NCBI GenBank assembly: GCA_030248295.1 | Contig: JASANH010001438.1 | Span: forward strand, 372,001 to 436,000 | DNA: 64,000 nt | Origin: Mesodorylaimus sp. YZB2_4 | Taxonomy: Eukaryota; Nematoda; Enoplea; Dorylaimida; Dorylaimidae | Direction: 5' to 3' | Shown here: piece by piece, positions 1 to 10,174 of the stretch | Numbering within the stretch: position 1 is the stretch's first letter | Layout: each line of letters opens with the position of its first letter | Program-made: the position numbers and the translations under genes | Notes under the pieces: generated by a model | Database searches by the model: none | What the model saw: only the letters and a program-made list of their open reading frames with translations | What the model was told of the DNA's origin: nothing

Positions 1-98
1 CGCACAGGTCAAGTTTTATCTCTAAAACCCTTGCTTGCCCTTGCCTGCTTCTCACTCATACTTGTACACTTGATCCAAAAATCGTCCAGGTCGCAGCG

Positions 99-2069
99 AT
101 GGCTTGTTCTATATTTCGATCATACCCAAATATATTGATCCTCTTAGGCATAGCTGCCTTCGCTGCTCTCATTGTCCAAATTAAATGGAATGACAGTGGG
201 GCATTTTTCAGCCTGACTTTCAATCATCTGTCCATTCAAATAAATTTAAGCATCAGTGCTTATCCAACAGAAATTGCCGCCTGCCAAATTCCTCGAATCT
301 TACGATTAGTCGATGATCCACTAGTCAAATTATTTTTGAAAAAATACGGCTCCTTGAAATGTACGAACGAATCGAATTGGGTCTACACTGTCGGCGACGG
401 TCGATTCTATATCAGCAAAGACGCTGCTGATCACCATGGAAAAATCGAGTGCAATTATTCCCGAATCGATCGAAGAGGCGACTCATATTTTGCAAAAACG
501 TTTTTGGGGCTTTTTTCAAACGGAACGACATTAGATGGGGACTCATTTTACGCCCGGTGTCGCTCATCAACCGATAACGAGATCTACGAAAATCTCCACA
601 TCAGCGTACCGAAACCAAATGTAAAGATTCAAAAAAGGATCGAATCTACGCGTTATCAATTATCAAATCGATTATTAGACTTGAATGTATTTATTTATTT
701 ATTAGATTCCGTATCCAGAGTCAATTTTATGCGCCAGCTGCCAAAATTTTATGCTACATTGACGGAGCATATAAAAAGCTATGTCATGGAGGGATTCAAT
801 ACAGTAGGCGATGGCACTCCGTATACATTGATTCCGATGACAACGGGCCATTTTCAAACCGAAATGTACGAAGGCCGTCGACGTTTTAAAAATGCGACTT
901 ATCTAGATGATTGGCCGTTTATTTTCAAAAATTATACCAAAGCGGGTTATGTAACCAGTTTCCTCGAAGAGCAGCCTGGCACGGGCGCTTACAATTACAA
1001 ATTAAAAGGTTTCAAGAACGAACCAGTCGATCATTACTTGCGATCCTTCCTAATTGCTGATAGTTATCATGCGTCGAAGCAATTTCCGTTTTGCAGGGGT
1101 GATACACCTCGGTCGATCGTGTGGGTCAAGTTTTGGCGCGAAATTCAAACGATGTATGGTGGTTTGGGAGGAAGACATTTTTCGCTGTTTTGTACGGGAG
1201 AATTGAGTCACGACGATTTCAATACAGTTCAAATGTTGGACGATCATTTGAGAAATCATTTTAGTCAGTTATATCGAGATGGATTTTTCAATAATACCTT
1301 GCTGATTGTGATGGGAGATCACGGACGTCGATTTGGCTCTGTTCGACAAACCCAGAGTGGGAAACTTGAAGAAAAATTGCCGTTTCTATCTTTGACTCTC
1401 CCTGACTGGTTCCGTCAACGCTTTCCGAAAAGTCATGAAAATTTACTCACAAATCAACATCGACTGGTCACCGCCTTTGATTTACATGAGACTTTATTAC
1501 ACGTTTTGGATTTTGGGGAGGATGGAGGACTGGGGAATGTGCACCAGCGTGGAAACAGTCTTTTTCGAGAGATACCAGCCGAAAGGATTTGCGCACATGC
1601 GCATATCAAACCTCATTTTTGCACTTGTTTGGACTGGGTCGATATAAGCTTGGAAAATGTAACGAATAATTTGATCGTATCGCGAGCTGCTCAGCACGTC
1701 GTCGATTATTTCAATAATGAAATTAAAGAAGTCCTTGGCCGATGTGCTCTGTTGAGTTTAGACAAGGTCATATGGGGCCGTTTATTAAGACCGAAAGATC
1801 AATTGATGGCCTTCAAAGGGAGAATGGATGACGATAATTACATCCAAGATTTAACTGGTGATAAAAAATTAGACGCAAATGTTTATCAAATCCGTTTTAT
1901 AACAAGACCGGGCGGCGGTGATTTCGAAGCTACTATATCATATTTTTTCGAGGGAGAAAAATTTTTGATGTCGAATAATGATATCAGTCGACTGAATGCT
2001 TATAATGATCAGGCGCAGTGTGTTATACATTCCCATCAGCACTTGCGCACATTTTGCTATTGTGTATAA
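99..2069 (+). CDS. DUF229-type membrane-anchored protein (sulfatase/alkaline phosphatase fold), single exon
   Basis: One uninterrupted frame of 656 codons starting at the first ATG. Residues 11-28 are a hydrophobic stretch, probably a signal anchor, so the rest should face the secretory lumen or cell exterior; several N-x-S/T sites fit this. The core carries the hallmarks of the DUF229 family, which is abundant in nematodes and insects and related to sulfatases and alkaline phosphatases: LDSVSR at 202-207, the GDGTPYT segment, a SHDD motif, and GDHGRR at 406-411, which supplies the Asp-His metal ligands of this fold. A Cys-rich tail (CTCLDW) is also typical. The substrate of these proteins is not established and I assign none. 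The gene is intronless although most neighbours are split, which could reflect an old retrocopy or a family habit. It lies alone at the left edge, followed by a transposon. The family assignment is strong; the function is open. Confidence 0.85.
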   Translation: MACSIFRSYPNILILLGIAAFAALIVQIKWNDSGAFFSLTFNHLSIQINLSISAYPTEIAACQIPRILRLVDDPLVKLFLKKYGSLKCTNESNWVYTVGDGRFYISKDAADHHGKIECNYSRIDRRGDSYFAKTFLGLFSNGTTLDGDSFYARCRSSTDNEIYENLHISVPKPNVKIQKRIESTRYQLSNRLLDLNVFIYLLDSVSRVNFMRQLPKFYATLTEHIKSYVMEGFNTVGDGTPYTLIPMTTGHFQTEMYEGRRRFKNATYLDDWPFIFKNYTKAGYVTSFLEEQPGTGAYNYKLKGFKNEPVDHYLRSFLIADSYHASKQFPFCRGDTPRSIVWVKFWREIQTMYGGLGGRHFSLFCTGELSHDDFNTVQMLDDHLRNHFSQLYRDGFFNNTLLIVMGDHGRRFGSVRQTQSGKLEEKLPFLSLTLPDWFRQRFPKSHENLLTNQHRLVTAFDLHETLLHVLDFGEDGGLGNVHQRGNSLFREIPAERICAHAHIKPHFCTCLDWVDISLENVTNNLIVSRAAQHVVDYFNNEIKEVLGRCALLSLDKVIWGRLLRPKDQLMAFKGRMDDDNYIQDLTGDKKLDANVYQIRFITRPGGGDFEATISYFFEGEKFLMSNNDISRLNAYNDQAQCVIHSHQHLRTFCYCV

Positions 2070-2369
2070 ATTGTTTTTTCGTTGTGCGCATGTGTCTATG
2101 CAGATACTAATTCGTTTTAGAAACTTTTTCTCTTCAGTTGTTTGAAAAAGGCAGCACTAGCGCGCAGAGACGAAGAATAAGAAACACAGTGACATGCCAG
2201 TACGATCGGATGACAAAACTGTACAGTGCAATGGGTTAACTTGGCGGGGCGAAAATTTGATGGATGATCACTTAAGGCAGTTTGTTGGAGATAAAATTCG
2301 GTGGAAAGGTGAAGTTTGATTTCTTCTATACATACTGCACTTACTGGTACAGCACATGTACAGTATATA
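2070..2369. other. 3' flank of DUF229-type gene, no gene seen
   Basis: Spacer between the DUF229-type gene and the left end of the Tc1-like element. No convincing reading frame. The last two bases (2368-2369, TA) form the left half of the transposon target duplication. Confidence 0.5.
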
Positions 2370-4027
2370 CAGTGGTGGACAAAATAAATCACACACCTAA
2401 GAGAAAGGGAGGTAATTGCGGTTTTTGTCCTTTATTTACCCAGCTCGTAAACCATATAATCTTGAAAGTAGCATTTTCTAGTAGTATTTTTAATGCTGAA
2501 CAACATGCGAAAAAAAAATTTTTTTAAGCTCAAAGATTCGTTTGACCAGTTCGTTTTTTAATAGCTACTCGCAAAATGTCTGGGTCAAAAAAATCACACA
2601 GTTGCGCTTTCACACAAAAAATTACTCGATTCTAATCAATCAGTATTTTTTCGTGGGGCCATCTTTCGGCTCAATCACACCTTGCAAACGTCGTGACATC
2701 GAGTCAACTAACTTTCTGATCTTCCGGAAGCTTAACAGCGTCCACGCAGTCGTCAAGGCAGCTTTCAACTCGCCCTTCGACTTGAACCGCCGATCTCCAA
2801 TTCTTGTTCGAGCTGGTGCCGCAGATGTTCAATAAGGATTGAGGTCCAGGCTTCGGGCTGGCCATTCTAGCACCCGAACGCCATATTCGTCGAACCATTG
2901 ATTGTACAATCGTGCCGTATGCTCGGGGTCATTATCTTGTTGCAAGATAAAGTCGCCTGGCAGGCCCAAATTGGTCGGCTGACTAAAAGAGCTTGTTGTC
3001 CAGGATGCAACAGTAGTGTTCGGCATTCATTCGGTCATCGATCAATTCCAACCGCCCATTGCCATTGTACGCCATGCACCCCGAAACCCTCACGCTTCCA
3101 CCATCAAATTTGACAGTCCCTCGAGGTGCAGCTCAGGCTGTAAGGTTCACTTGGTTTCCTCCACACATTGGTCGGCGCATCGGATGAAACGAGGTTGAAC
3201 TTTGATTCGTCTGGCCAAAAAATCTTCCTCCAAAATTCTAGCAGCTTTTCCACGCGTTCTCGAGCGAATTGAAGGCGATCTTTCGTGTGGCGGGTGGAAA
3301 AAATGGCTTTTTTCGGGCAATGCGGGATCTGAATTCGGCTTTCTGAAGATGCTGGAAGACGGTTTTTGGAGACGAGTGCGCCTGGCCCGTTCAAGATTTC
3401 TCGCCACGTATACCACCGATAATCTTCGATTAGCCTTAAGTGTATTGATGATCATCCTATCAATCCTCGAGGTGGTCTTTCGATTTCGCCCTCGCCCAGT
3501 CAGATCTTCGATGTATTGGATATTCTGGCCTTCTTGACGATACTGACAGCCGTGAATCGATTGAAACCCGTTTCTTTAGCGATTTGACCAAATGATTTGC
3601 CTTGATTTCGCAGATCGACCACCAATGACCGCTGTCCGACAGTGATATGACGTTTTTAAGTCGCCGTTTCGCATAAGAGCAAAACAGAACTCTGAGTTTC
3701 TCGTGGCTGATGGCCCTTTATTTATACGCCTCCGAAAGCCATAAAAATCTAGTTAATCTGTCCGAGACAATCATAAAACAAATAAATTTCTGGTTTGTGT
3801 GATTATTTTTGTCCCCAAGTTTTTCCAGGTTTCTTGCTTTATAGTTAACGAATAAGATCACCTAACTGATGAAAACTACTCAGAAATTCTGCGCTGAGTA
3901 AACAAACATCGCTCTTTGCAACTATGCCATTTTTATCGCCGTTCGTTGCAAACTGAAATTACTATGCTGCAATAAAGTCAGAGAAGCCCGCATTTTCTCA
4001 TGTGTGTGATTTTTTTGTCCGCCATTG
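2370..4027 (-). mobile_element. Tc1/mariner-type DNA transposon, 1,658 bp, non-autonomous through decay
   Basis: The left end reads CAGTGGTGGACAAAATAA and the right end, reverse-complemented, reads CAATGGCGGACAAAAAAA. These are imperfect terminal inverted repeats of about 28 bp followed on both sides by a shared ATCACACAC block. A TA dinucleotide flanks each end (2368-2369 and 4028-4029), the target-site duplication of the Tc1/mariner superfamily. The length matches intact Tc1 elements of about 1.6 kb. The interior holds a broken transposase on the minus strand. The element sits between the DUF229-type gene and an interspersed repeat and disrupts no gene. Confidence 0.9.
2770..3660 (-). pseudogene. 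Tc1-like transposase, frameshifted remnant
   Basis: Read on the minus strand from about 3660 downward, the fragments follow the order of a Tc1 transposase. First comes a helix-turn-helix DNA-binding region (a segment like SLVVDLRNQGKSFGQIAKE near 3560-3640). Next is the first catalytic Asp in WPDESKFNL (about 3200-3215), then the second in DNDPEHTAR (about 2920-2945). The SLDLNP segment near 2835 follows, with the catalytic Glu just after it in a different frame. The pieces lie in at least two frames with stops between them, so the protein cannot be made as it stands. The DDE spacing and motifs fit the Tc1 (DD34E) branch rather than mariner. Confidence 0.85.
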
Positions 4028-4189
4028 TAGGTATGTATGTTAAAATCATTCGGTGATACCGATATACAGGAGGCCTTGTGCGGGCTGCGTAACTGATTTT
4101 TAATCCGCAGGTAAACAACGCTTCCTCAGAGGCCCTACAGTGCGTCTTATCGCCCTCCCGCCCATTCTTATCACAGCCTGTACGCTCAC

Positions 4190-5080
4190 TGGTGGTTTTG
4201 TTCTAGTGATTTTTCCCGCTTGAGGGTCCCTGGAATTCTCGGGGTGTGGCATTGGCAGTTGGCTCGGCGGCAAGGATTCAGGGGAGTACGTATAAGAACA
4301 GGCCCTTGGGTGAGATTGGCGCTGCCCTTGCTCTCGTTCACTAGATTTGACTCTGACTAACTATTGTGCGCTCTTCGAAAGCCACTCGTCGAATTTGTCC
4401 CCCCATTTGGGAAAGAGTTGTGGGAGCAGACACCAGGGTATGCTCACAAGGGGCCTCTACAGTAGTGTCATCGTTACCTGCCATACTGTGACCAGCACGC
4501 CTGGCGGTCGGGAGTAATCGATACGCTCCCCTGGCTGGGACGTCAACCTCTTCGGTTGATGTTTCTAGAGCAGGTATAGTCGCGAGACTTGCCTACCTCC
4601 AGTCGGAGTTTTTTGCTTAGAGACTTCGGTCTCGACTATCTCCCGCCGCCTGGGTGCGCTGGTTACAATACTTTACCCGTATGTAGCTCATACTGAAGGG
4701 AGTCAATAAGTTGACTCCAGGGCAGCTACTTGGCTTGTATGGGGGTAAGATCCAAGGCCGTTGAGATACTAATCGTTGTAAATTGCTGTGCTCGTAATGG
4801 ATCCTCTAATGGCTCGTAATGGACTTTGGTCTTATCGACAGTGGAACTGTTTGCCAGCGTAGATATCTAAGGGCACAGTGTAACGGATAGCAGCCAGACT
4901 AGTTATCATTTCAAAGAATAGTTTCAGGCGGCCAGGGAGGCAGGACATCCAGCCTGGGGGGTATTTTTGGAAATCGGGGTATCAGTGATCGAAACTCTGC
5001 AGGATAAGCCTTTCTACCAGGCTTCGACTTTAGGAAACCTTGCGCCGCTCGTTTGTAAGATCAGCCCGAACGCCATTACG
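4190..5080 (+). repeat. Long interspersed repeat, copy 1 (partner at 50720-51370)
   Basis: Several blocks recur in the same order near 50.7-51.4 kb. Examples are GGAATTCTCGGGGTGTGG against GGAATTCTTGGGTGTGG, then CAGTGGAACTGTTTGCCAGC, then TTTCTACCAGGCTTCG, and finally a segment containing AAGATCAGCCC. The copies are diverged with insertions and deletions but collinear over several hundred bp. I see no long frame, terminal repeats or poly(A) tail, so the class is unknown. Positions 4495-4720 also contain a shorter repeat found at 21590-21700. Confidence 0.7.
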
Positions 5081-5225
5081 TGAGCACACTATCGAACGTC
5101 GCAACACTTTTTCGCTCGTTCTCTTCGATTGCCTGCTGCTGCTGCTGAAGCCTCATCTTTCCCTCTCCTCAAAAAAATTGAGTTTGAGGTTATCGACTTC
5201 GAAACTATGGCACTCATCTTGATTG

Positions 5226-5417
5226 ATGAAAGCATTTGATAGTGTGACTACAAAGAAACAAAGATATATTTTAGCTGGGTGGGAGAAAACCAGAACTGAT
5301 TTACATCCGGCTGAACTTCTGATAACTGACAGATATATGGATGAATATTTTCTTATGGCAAGAGAAATAGAGGAATTTATGCAGATACGAAAAAAATTGC
5401 TTCACAAAGTTTGCTAG
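5226..5417 (+). CDS. Short AT-rich reading frame, possible exon fragment, unrecognised
   Basis: A 63-codon frame from ATG to TAG, rich in charged residues (segments such as ITDRYMDEYFLMAREIEEF), helical in character and without Cys clusters or a membrane segment. Base composition is distinctly AT-rich compared with the GC-rich repeat just upstream. A TTTTAG that could be a splice acceptor lies inside the frame near 5270. It may therefore be a terminal exon or a captured fragment rather than a complete gene. I do not recognise the family. Confidence 0.2.
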   Translation: MKAFDSVTTKKQRYILAGWEKTRTDLHPAELLITDRYMDEYFLMAREIEEFMQIRKKLLHKVC

Positions 5418-5788
5418 CACCCGCTATGCACAGTTTCGTAAAGGAAAGGTATTGGCGGGAAATTTGAGGTCAGCACCACCCCACCAACCAAATCCACCGA
5501 TAACATCTCCTTTTTTAGTACATGCAACTGGGGTACTGTAAGTAAGAGTAACGATCGACGATTCGCACTCAAGACTCAACGCGCATCTTTTGGCTGAGCA
5601 CTCCAGGCAAGGCACTTGCACGCATGTGATAACTTTTTCTAATAACCGACAACTTATTTAACTTCATTTCGAAACAAAGCGACATCACTTGAAGAATCAA
5701 TAATTCCTATCAAAACTCTTTCAAATTAGGATTCTCAATTTATTCCCCCCCCCCCCATCTTATAACGTTCACTCAATCACTGTCTTGA
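5418..5788. other. Spacer downstream of Tudor gene copy A
   Basis: No convincing gene. It contains a run of 12 C at 5745-5756. The 3' end of the minus-strand Tudor gene starts at 5789. Confidence 0.5.
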
Positions 5789-7363
5789 CTAAACATCGCT
5801 CGTCAAACCATCTTTGCCGCAAAACACCAATGGCTTGACGTTACTGAAAGCCATGGCATGTCCGCCATTGATCAGCATATCGGCAAGGTACACGTCCACT
5901 TTCGGGTCCGTCGTATCACACACCATCAACGCAAAATTATCGCCCTGAAATCAGACGAATCTTATCGTTAGAAGAATCAAAGACAACCCTTCTGGCGCAC
6001 TTACACTCGTTCCCACCACTTCGGCAAGCAGCGGCCACTTTTCGAAAAACGATTGCACCAATTGAACCGACTCGGCCGGCCAGTTGTCTCCTTTGAGAGG
6101 GCGGACGTAGGCGAGGGCAGCTTCGATGGCCTGCTTCTGAAATACGAAATATTCGGCCCGCAGCAAACGCACGTCGTCCAGTTTCACCGAGCTGATCGTC
6201 CCGAAGTCCACGTCCATAACCTGGAATGGGAAAGAGCTGATTCATCCAGCTGAGCACAGGATGACTCTGACTGCTCACCTCGACCAAGCAATGCGGGGCC
6301 AGCGTGAAATCGATAACTTCGGCGCGACGCCAATGCGACGAGGCCCGATTCTTCGACCAGAACTTGGCGGCCACGCACAGACTTCGCTGCAAATCGTCCT
6401 CGACCATTTTGTACTCGTCGCCCGCCTCGCTTTTGTAAAATGCGCTGAAAACAGAACGATGAAAAACGGAAGGAGAGACCAGAAGCGGGCTTACTCCATA
6501 CTCCTCCAGCACTCCTCCATGCGCGGTATGGTCTCGCACAACTGGAAGTAGAAATGGTCGGGGTCGTCGACGTGCGTTGCCCGAATCTGAGAAAAAAGCC
6601 AAGTCAGATTCCTTAAAGATCTCCCTACAGGCACGCTACCGGAAAGTACGTCTTGCAGTTCACGTTGACGAAGAAGCCCTGCTCTTCGAATCGGACGCCG
6701 GGTCGCACCGAATCTTCGGGAATGGCGGATGGGCTCACCGAATTCTTTGCGCTCACGCTGGCCCTCGGCATCTCGACTCGACTCTTCATCGCTTCGACCA
6801 CGAACTTGGCGATTTCTGAAACTGCAGAGTTGAGACCACACCGAAATCGCAGAGAAAGCAAGCGTACCTTCCAGCAACACTCCCCGCAAGGTGTCGTGGT
6901 CCAAGCACAACTCGATCATCGCCATCCACACGCCAAATTCGACGTCGCTGTGGGCGTTCACGCACATCTCGCCGCTCGGGCACTTCTTGCCCCCATCACT
7001 CGTGTACTCGCAGACAGACAGGCAGCCCGAAAATTTATCTAAAAACGCACCGACTCCAAGCCTGAATCCAAGATGAAAAAGTCTAAACTTACCGTAGATA
7101 GGACGGACACGGAACCAGGTATTCGTGGATTTCACTCGGCACAGGATCCAATCGCGGGAGCAGGTCAGATGGCCGCTGAAGTAGACGCCATCGTGGATGA
7201 CTGGCGTGTGGCCCAACAAATAGTACTCGCCCTTTGGTCTGTCAGGAGCCTCCACGGCGCACTTCGAACAGCAGATTCCGAGATCGAATGATTTCGTCAA
7301 ATGCAACAAACGACACTTTAATTTCGTCATCAACCCCACGGCCGGCTTCGACGAAGTCGACAT
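5789..7363 (-). CDS. CCCH zinc finger + extended Tudor domain protein, copy A
   Basis: Seven minus-strand exons: 7093-7363, 6868-7038, 6640-6815, 6495-6586, 6279-6444, 6005-6220, 5789-5944. They join to 1,248 bp (415 residues) with every intron GT-AG. Residues about 95-120 form a CCCH finger (C-x9-C-x5-C-x3-H, ending CVNAHSDVEFGVW). From about 205 onward comes an extended Tudor domain: THVDDPDHF, then a Tudor barrel with WRRAEVIDF and MDVDFGTIS, then the flanking SN-like part with VDVYLAD. Extended Tudor domains bind methylated arginine on partners such as Piwi proteins, and CCCH fingers bind RNA, so a germ-granule or small-RNA role is a reasonable inference, not shown here. A near-identical inverted copy lies at 30428-31980. 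In-frame codons continue upstream of the chosen ATG (7363), so a longer N terminus is possible. Confidence 0.85.
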
Positions 7364-8489
7364 GTCTATAATTGTTGAATGGATAGCTGGAACGCCGCCG
7401 CACTGCACCAAGAAAAACCTGTTGATGACTGCTGCTGATCCTGAAGGTAATAGTGGGCCTCGATTTTTGGCAATCTCTGGAGTCAGATATTTCCAGGCAG
7501 GTATTTCTTATCGCAAAGGGCGTGATATTCAAACGATGGCCTGATAGAGACTAGGCGTGGCTACTGTTGCTGTTGTCCTTCACGAGCCGCCTAGTGCTGG
7601 ATGCCTGCGTGGCCTTTTGTTTGTCTTTCTCTGAAACAATCGATTCTGCCTCTTCACGTTTACGCGAAATGAACACGACACAAGACATGACTCAGGTAAC
7701 TACAGCCAAGACAGGGACTTTATCCAGAGCAGTCATAAAAATTGTCAATGTTTTGACTACTTTTCGAGAAGCTGGTAGCAACTACAAGCAAACCTGGTAA
7801 GCGAAACGACACGATGTCAGTCTGATCGTGAGTCCTCCTATCTCACACAGATGTCCAGCGGCACACGTGGCCGGGGGGGGGGGGGGGGGGGTTGAGAGAG
7901 AAGGCGTTGGAATGCGTGCTGATTAGAGTACTCGGGGCGGTCGTTCAACCCCCACTACGTACACAAGTTTTCACATTTTCTTAATCGCGCATCGTCACGT
8001 GACAGGTGATTGGTGGTTTCCAAGTTGTCGCAGGCCTTCCTGGCCTTTCCTTCCCCCCCCCCCCTGAGAGGGTTTTTCTCATAAATGAAACGGTGAATGG
8101 ACTCTTAGTGCAATATTCATTTTGCACAAAACGCAGGTCCATGCATACAGCTGATACTTTTTTGGCAGTAGCTGCGTTGTACACAACACCCTGGTGGTCC
8201 CTGATTTCGAGCTGTCATCATCGGAAGGAGAAGACTGTAGTAACAATCAGTAGTGTTGAGATTGTCAGGGGCAGGACGATTAGGGAATTTCCTGCTGTGT
8301 TTCCATTTTCTATGTCGCCATATCGTGTAGTGAAATATCAATTAGCACGTGCACTATTTGCATTTTATTAGTAACCATGATCACAATGCGAGCAGCGAAG
8401 GCAAAAGGTCAACGCTAAGGAAAAAATGGTCCTGCCATGATAAGTCCACGTGGATCCATACATTTCCAAATATCACCAGGAAACTTCCT
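7364..8489. other. Spacer with homopolymers, no clear gene
   Basis: Positions 7364-7435 still resemble the region upstream of Tudor copy B, and the similarity stops there. A run of 19 G lies at 7873-7891 and 12 C at 8053-8064. No supported coding region. Confidence 0.5.
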
Positions 8490-8822
8490 TCATGGTTCCC
8501 TGTGGATTTTCGTGTGGATTTCCTTCGCGGATCCACAAGGCGTCGGGCAGCGGATACATGGATCCACTGTGGAAGCATAATGGAATACTCAGAAATTGGA
8601 ACGTGGGGAGACGAACTCACCTAGCTGACTAAATTTCGGCATAAATTTCTTGGCCGCAGCTGTGCTGCTCATAAATCCCAGATGGTCAAAAGCCATTTTA
8701 CGTCGTGTCAAACAGTTACGCAGGAAGAGATGACCAAGCGTCCAAAACACAAATCCGAGTGGGCAATGGTCAGTGTCTGCTTTTGTCGCCTTGTACAGCT
8801 TGATTTCCCTCCCACTAATCAT
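8490..8822 (-). CDS. Possible small two-exon gene, unrecognised
   Basis: Exon 8621-8822 opens with ATG on the minus strand and reads 67 codons with a hydrophobic stretch (LGFVFWTLGHLFL) and a basic middle, ending at a strong donor (G then GTGAGT). A CAG acceptor at 8567-8569 would join it in phase to 8490-8566, giving 92 residues and a Cys-containing tail. The first exon looks protein-like. The second is weaker because it lies in DNA with repeated GGATCC words. The family is not recognised and the gene may be incomplete or spurious. Confidence 0.3.
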
Positions 8823-9451
8823 TCTTGGCGAGCATCACACCTTAGCACAGCAAGGATTGAGAGTCTTTACAGGGGTTTTCTCATAATCTAATCAGTGTTC
8901 GTTCGTTCTAAGCGTGTCATTTGGTGTACTGGATATCATATATCTAAGCGTGTCATCTGGTGGCACAGAAGATAGCCATGATATCGGATATCATGAATAT
9001 CAGACATGAAGAGAGAGGGAGAGTATACATTACGAGTACATATACTTTACTAATTACTGTAATCACCTTGAGAGTATCTTCACTCGCCAGTGCAACCAGG
9101 TTGTAACCGCTTTGGTAGACGAACAATTTTGTAAATCAATCGATCCAAACAAAGGGCAAATGAAGACTTGTATGCGCGTGCCGAGGATCTACGCGAAGTG
9201 TATCTTCTACGGACTCTATCTCTATCTCTATCTGTTCTGTATCTTCTCGTATCTTACGTTAGACAAAAAAGATGAGCATGTGATCTCAATGACCATGCTC
9301 GAGAAGTTAACAAGTCGTTCAGTTTTATTTCAATCGTTTCAATCGTTCAATCACTCACATTTCAATCGTTCAGTTCAACGTTTTTCAATAAATAGTTCAC
9401 GAGTGCCTAATGTATCCACCAAATTTTCGCCCCACCAATTAACACGTGTCA
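8823..9451. other. AT-rich spacer with simple repeats
   Basis: Contains a short duplication around TAAGCGTGTCATTTGGTG and TAAGCGTGTCATCTGGTG (about 8910-8965), a TCTATC microsatellite near 9205-9225, and a scattered TTCAATCGTTCA repeat at 9330-9380. No gene supported. Confidence 0.5.
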
Positions 9452-10164
9452 TCAGTTCTTCTTTGAAACTAGCGTGTCGATACTGGATGCGACAATTTCT
9501 GCGATATGTGTCGAAAAATCATCCAAGCATCGCTGCAACGCGATATCCCGATTGCGTCCTCTATTAAGGCGAATCGACCGACCGGCCAGTTTCATGTTCT
9601 TTAATAAAGCCTCTGCAATGATTAGCCCCACAGCACGATCGTTGGACGATCGTGCTGTGGGGCAGGAGCGGTCTCGTGGCCTGGTGGGTTAGGCGTCTGC
9701 CTCTCACGCCAGGTGCGCAGTTACGGGCGATTATTCGACTCGCGGGCCGGTAAATCATTTCGTGTAAATTGTGTCCCTTCACCCTCGAGTGCGCCTGAGC
9801 GTTTGGTGATGTGGTAAAACATGAACATGAACATGACGATGGACGCTCACCATACAGTGCTTCCGCACCGAGACGAGATGAATTCGCAGCCAAATTATCG
9901 TAACCATCGATCAATAAAATGCCCAATTCGTTCGTGAATTCGTTGATGGACGTGTCGTCGGCCGGTTTAATGATTGGCTGTTGCGGCACATATTTCATCG
10001 ACAAATTTAAAGACTTTGGCACGGCTAGAAAGATCTCCCTTGTCAAATTAGGATGGCAGATAAAAGACCAAGGCATTGGTAGATTCAAAAGAAATGAAAA
10101 GCAAGCAAGATAAATTATTACAAGACTTACTGGACATTGTCGACTTACAATTAGATGCACCCAT
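9452..10164 (-). CDS. Small predicted N-myristoylated protein, unrecognised family
   Basis: Three minus-strand exons, 10149-10164, 9851-10024 and 9452-9612, join in phase to 351 bp (116 residues) with GT-AG introns. The start reads MGASNS, a good N-myristoylation signal (Gly2, Ser6), created only when the 16-bp first exon is spliced to the second; this supports the model. The rest is soluble and helix-rich, with an acidic middle (KPADDTSINEFTNELG), a basic patch (SIRLNRGRNRD) and a Lys-rich C terminus. No membrane segment, zinc site or catalytic motif is visible. A TATA-like box lies about 120 bp upstream. The last intron contains a SINE and a perfect hairpin just before the acceptor. Function unknown; a membrane-peripheral adaptor would be the simplest guess. 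Confidence 0.7.
9625..9663. repeat. Perfect hairpin, 18-bp arms and 3-base loop
   Basis: GCCCCACAGCACGATCGT, then TGG, then its exact reverse complement. It ends three bases before the SINE copy at 9666-9836 and lies 12 bp from the last exon of the minus-strand gene. It therefore covers the end of that intron, where branch point and pyrimidine tract are expected. Confidence 0.9.
9666..9836 (+). repeat. tRNA-derived SINE, family 1, copy 1
   Basis: The 5' part resembles a tRNA: an A-box-like TGGCCTGGTGG and a B-box-like ATTCGACTCGC. A tRNA-unrelated body follows (CCCTTCACCCTCGAGTGCGC) and a tail of repeated CATGAA units. The same order is seen at 27898-28000, 37576-37727 and, inverted, 37310-37474. 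It lies in the last intron of the myristoylated-protein gene. Confidence 0.8.
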
Positions 10165-10174
10165 CTATTTCGCG

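Noticed and set aside
4495-4720. Structural RNA gene suggested by many short stems
   Set aside because: The segment is a diverged interspersed repeat also present at 21590-21700, with no conserved RNA family signature that I can name.
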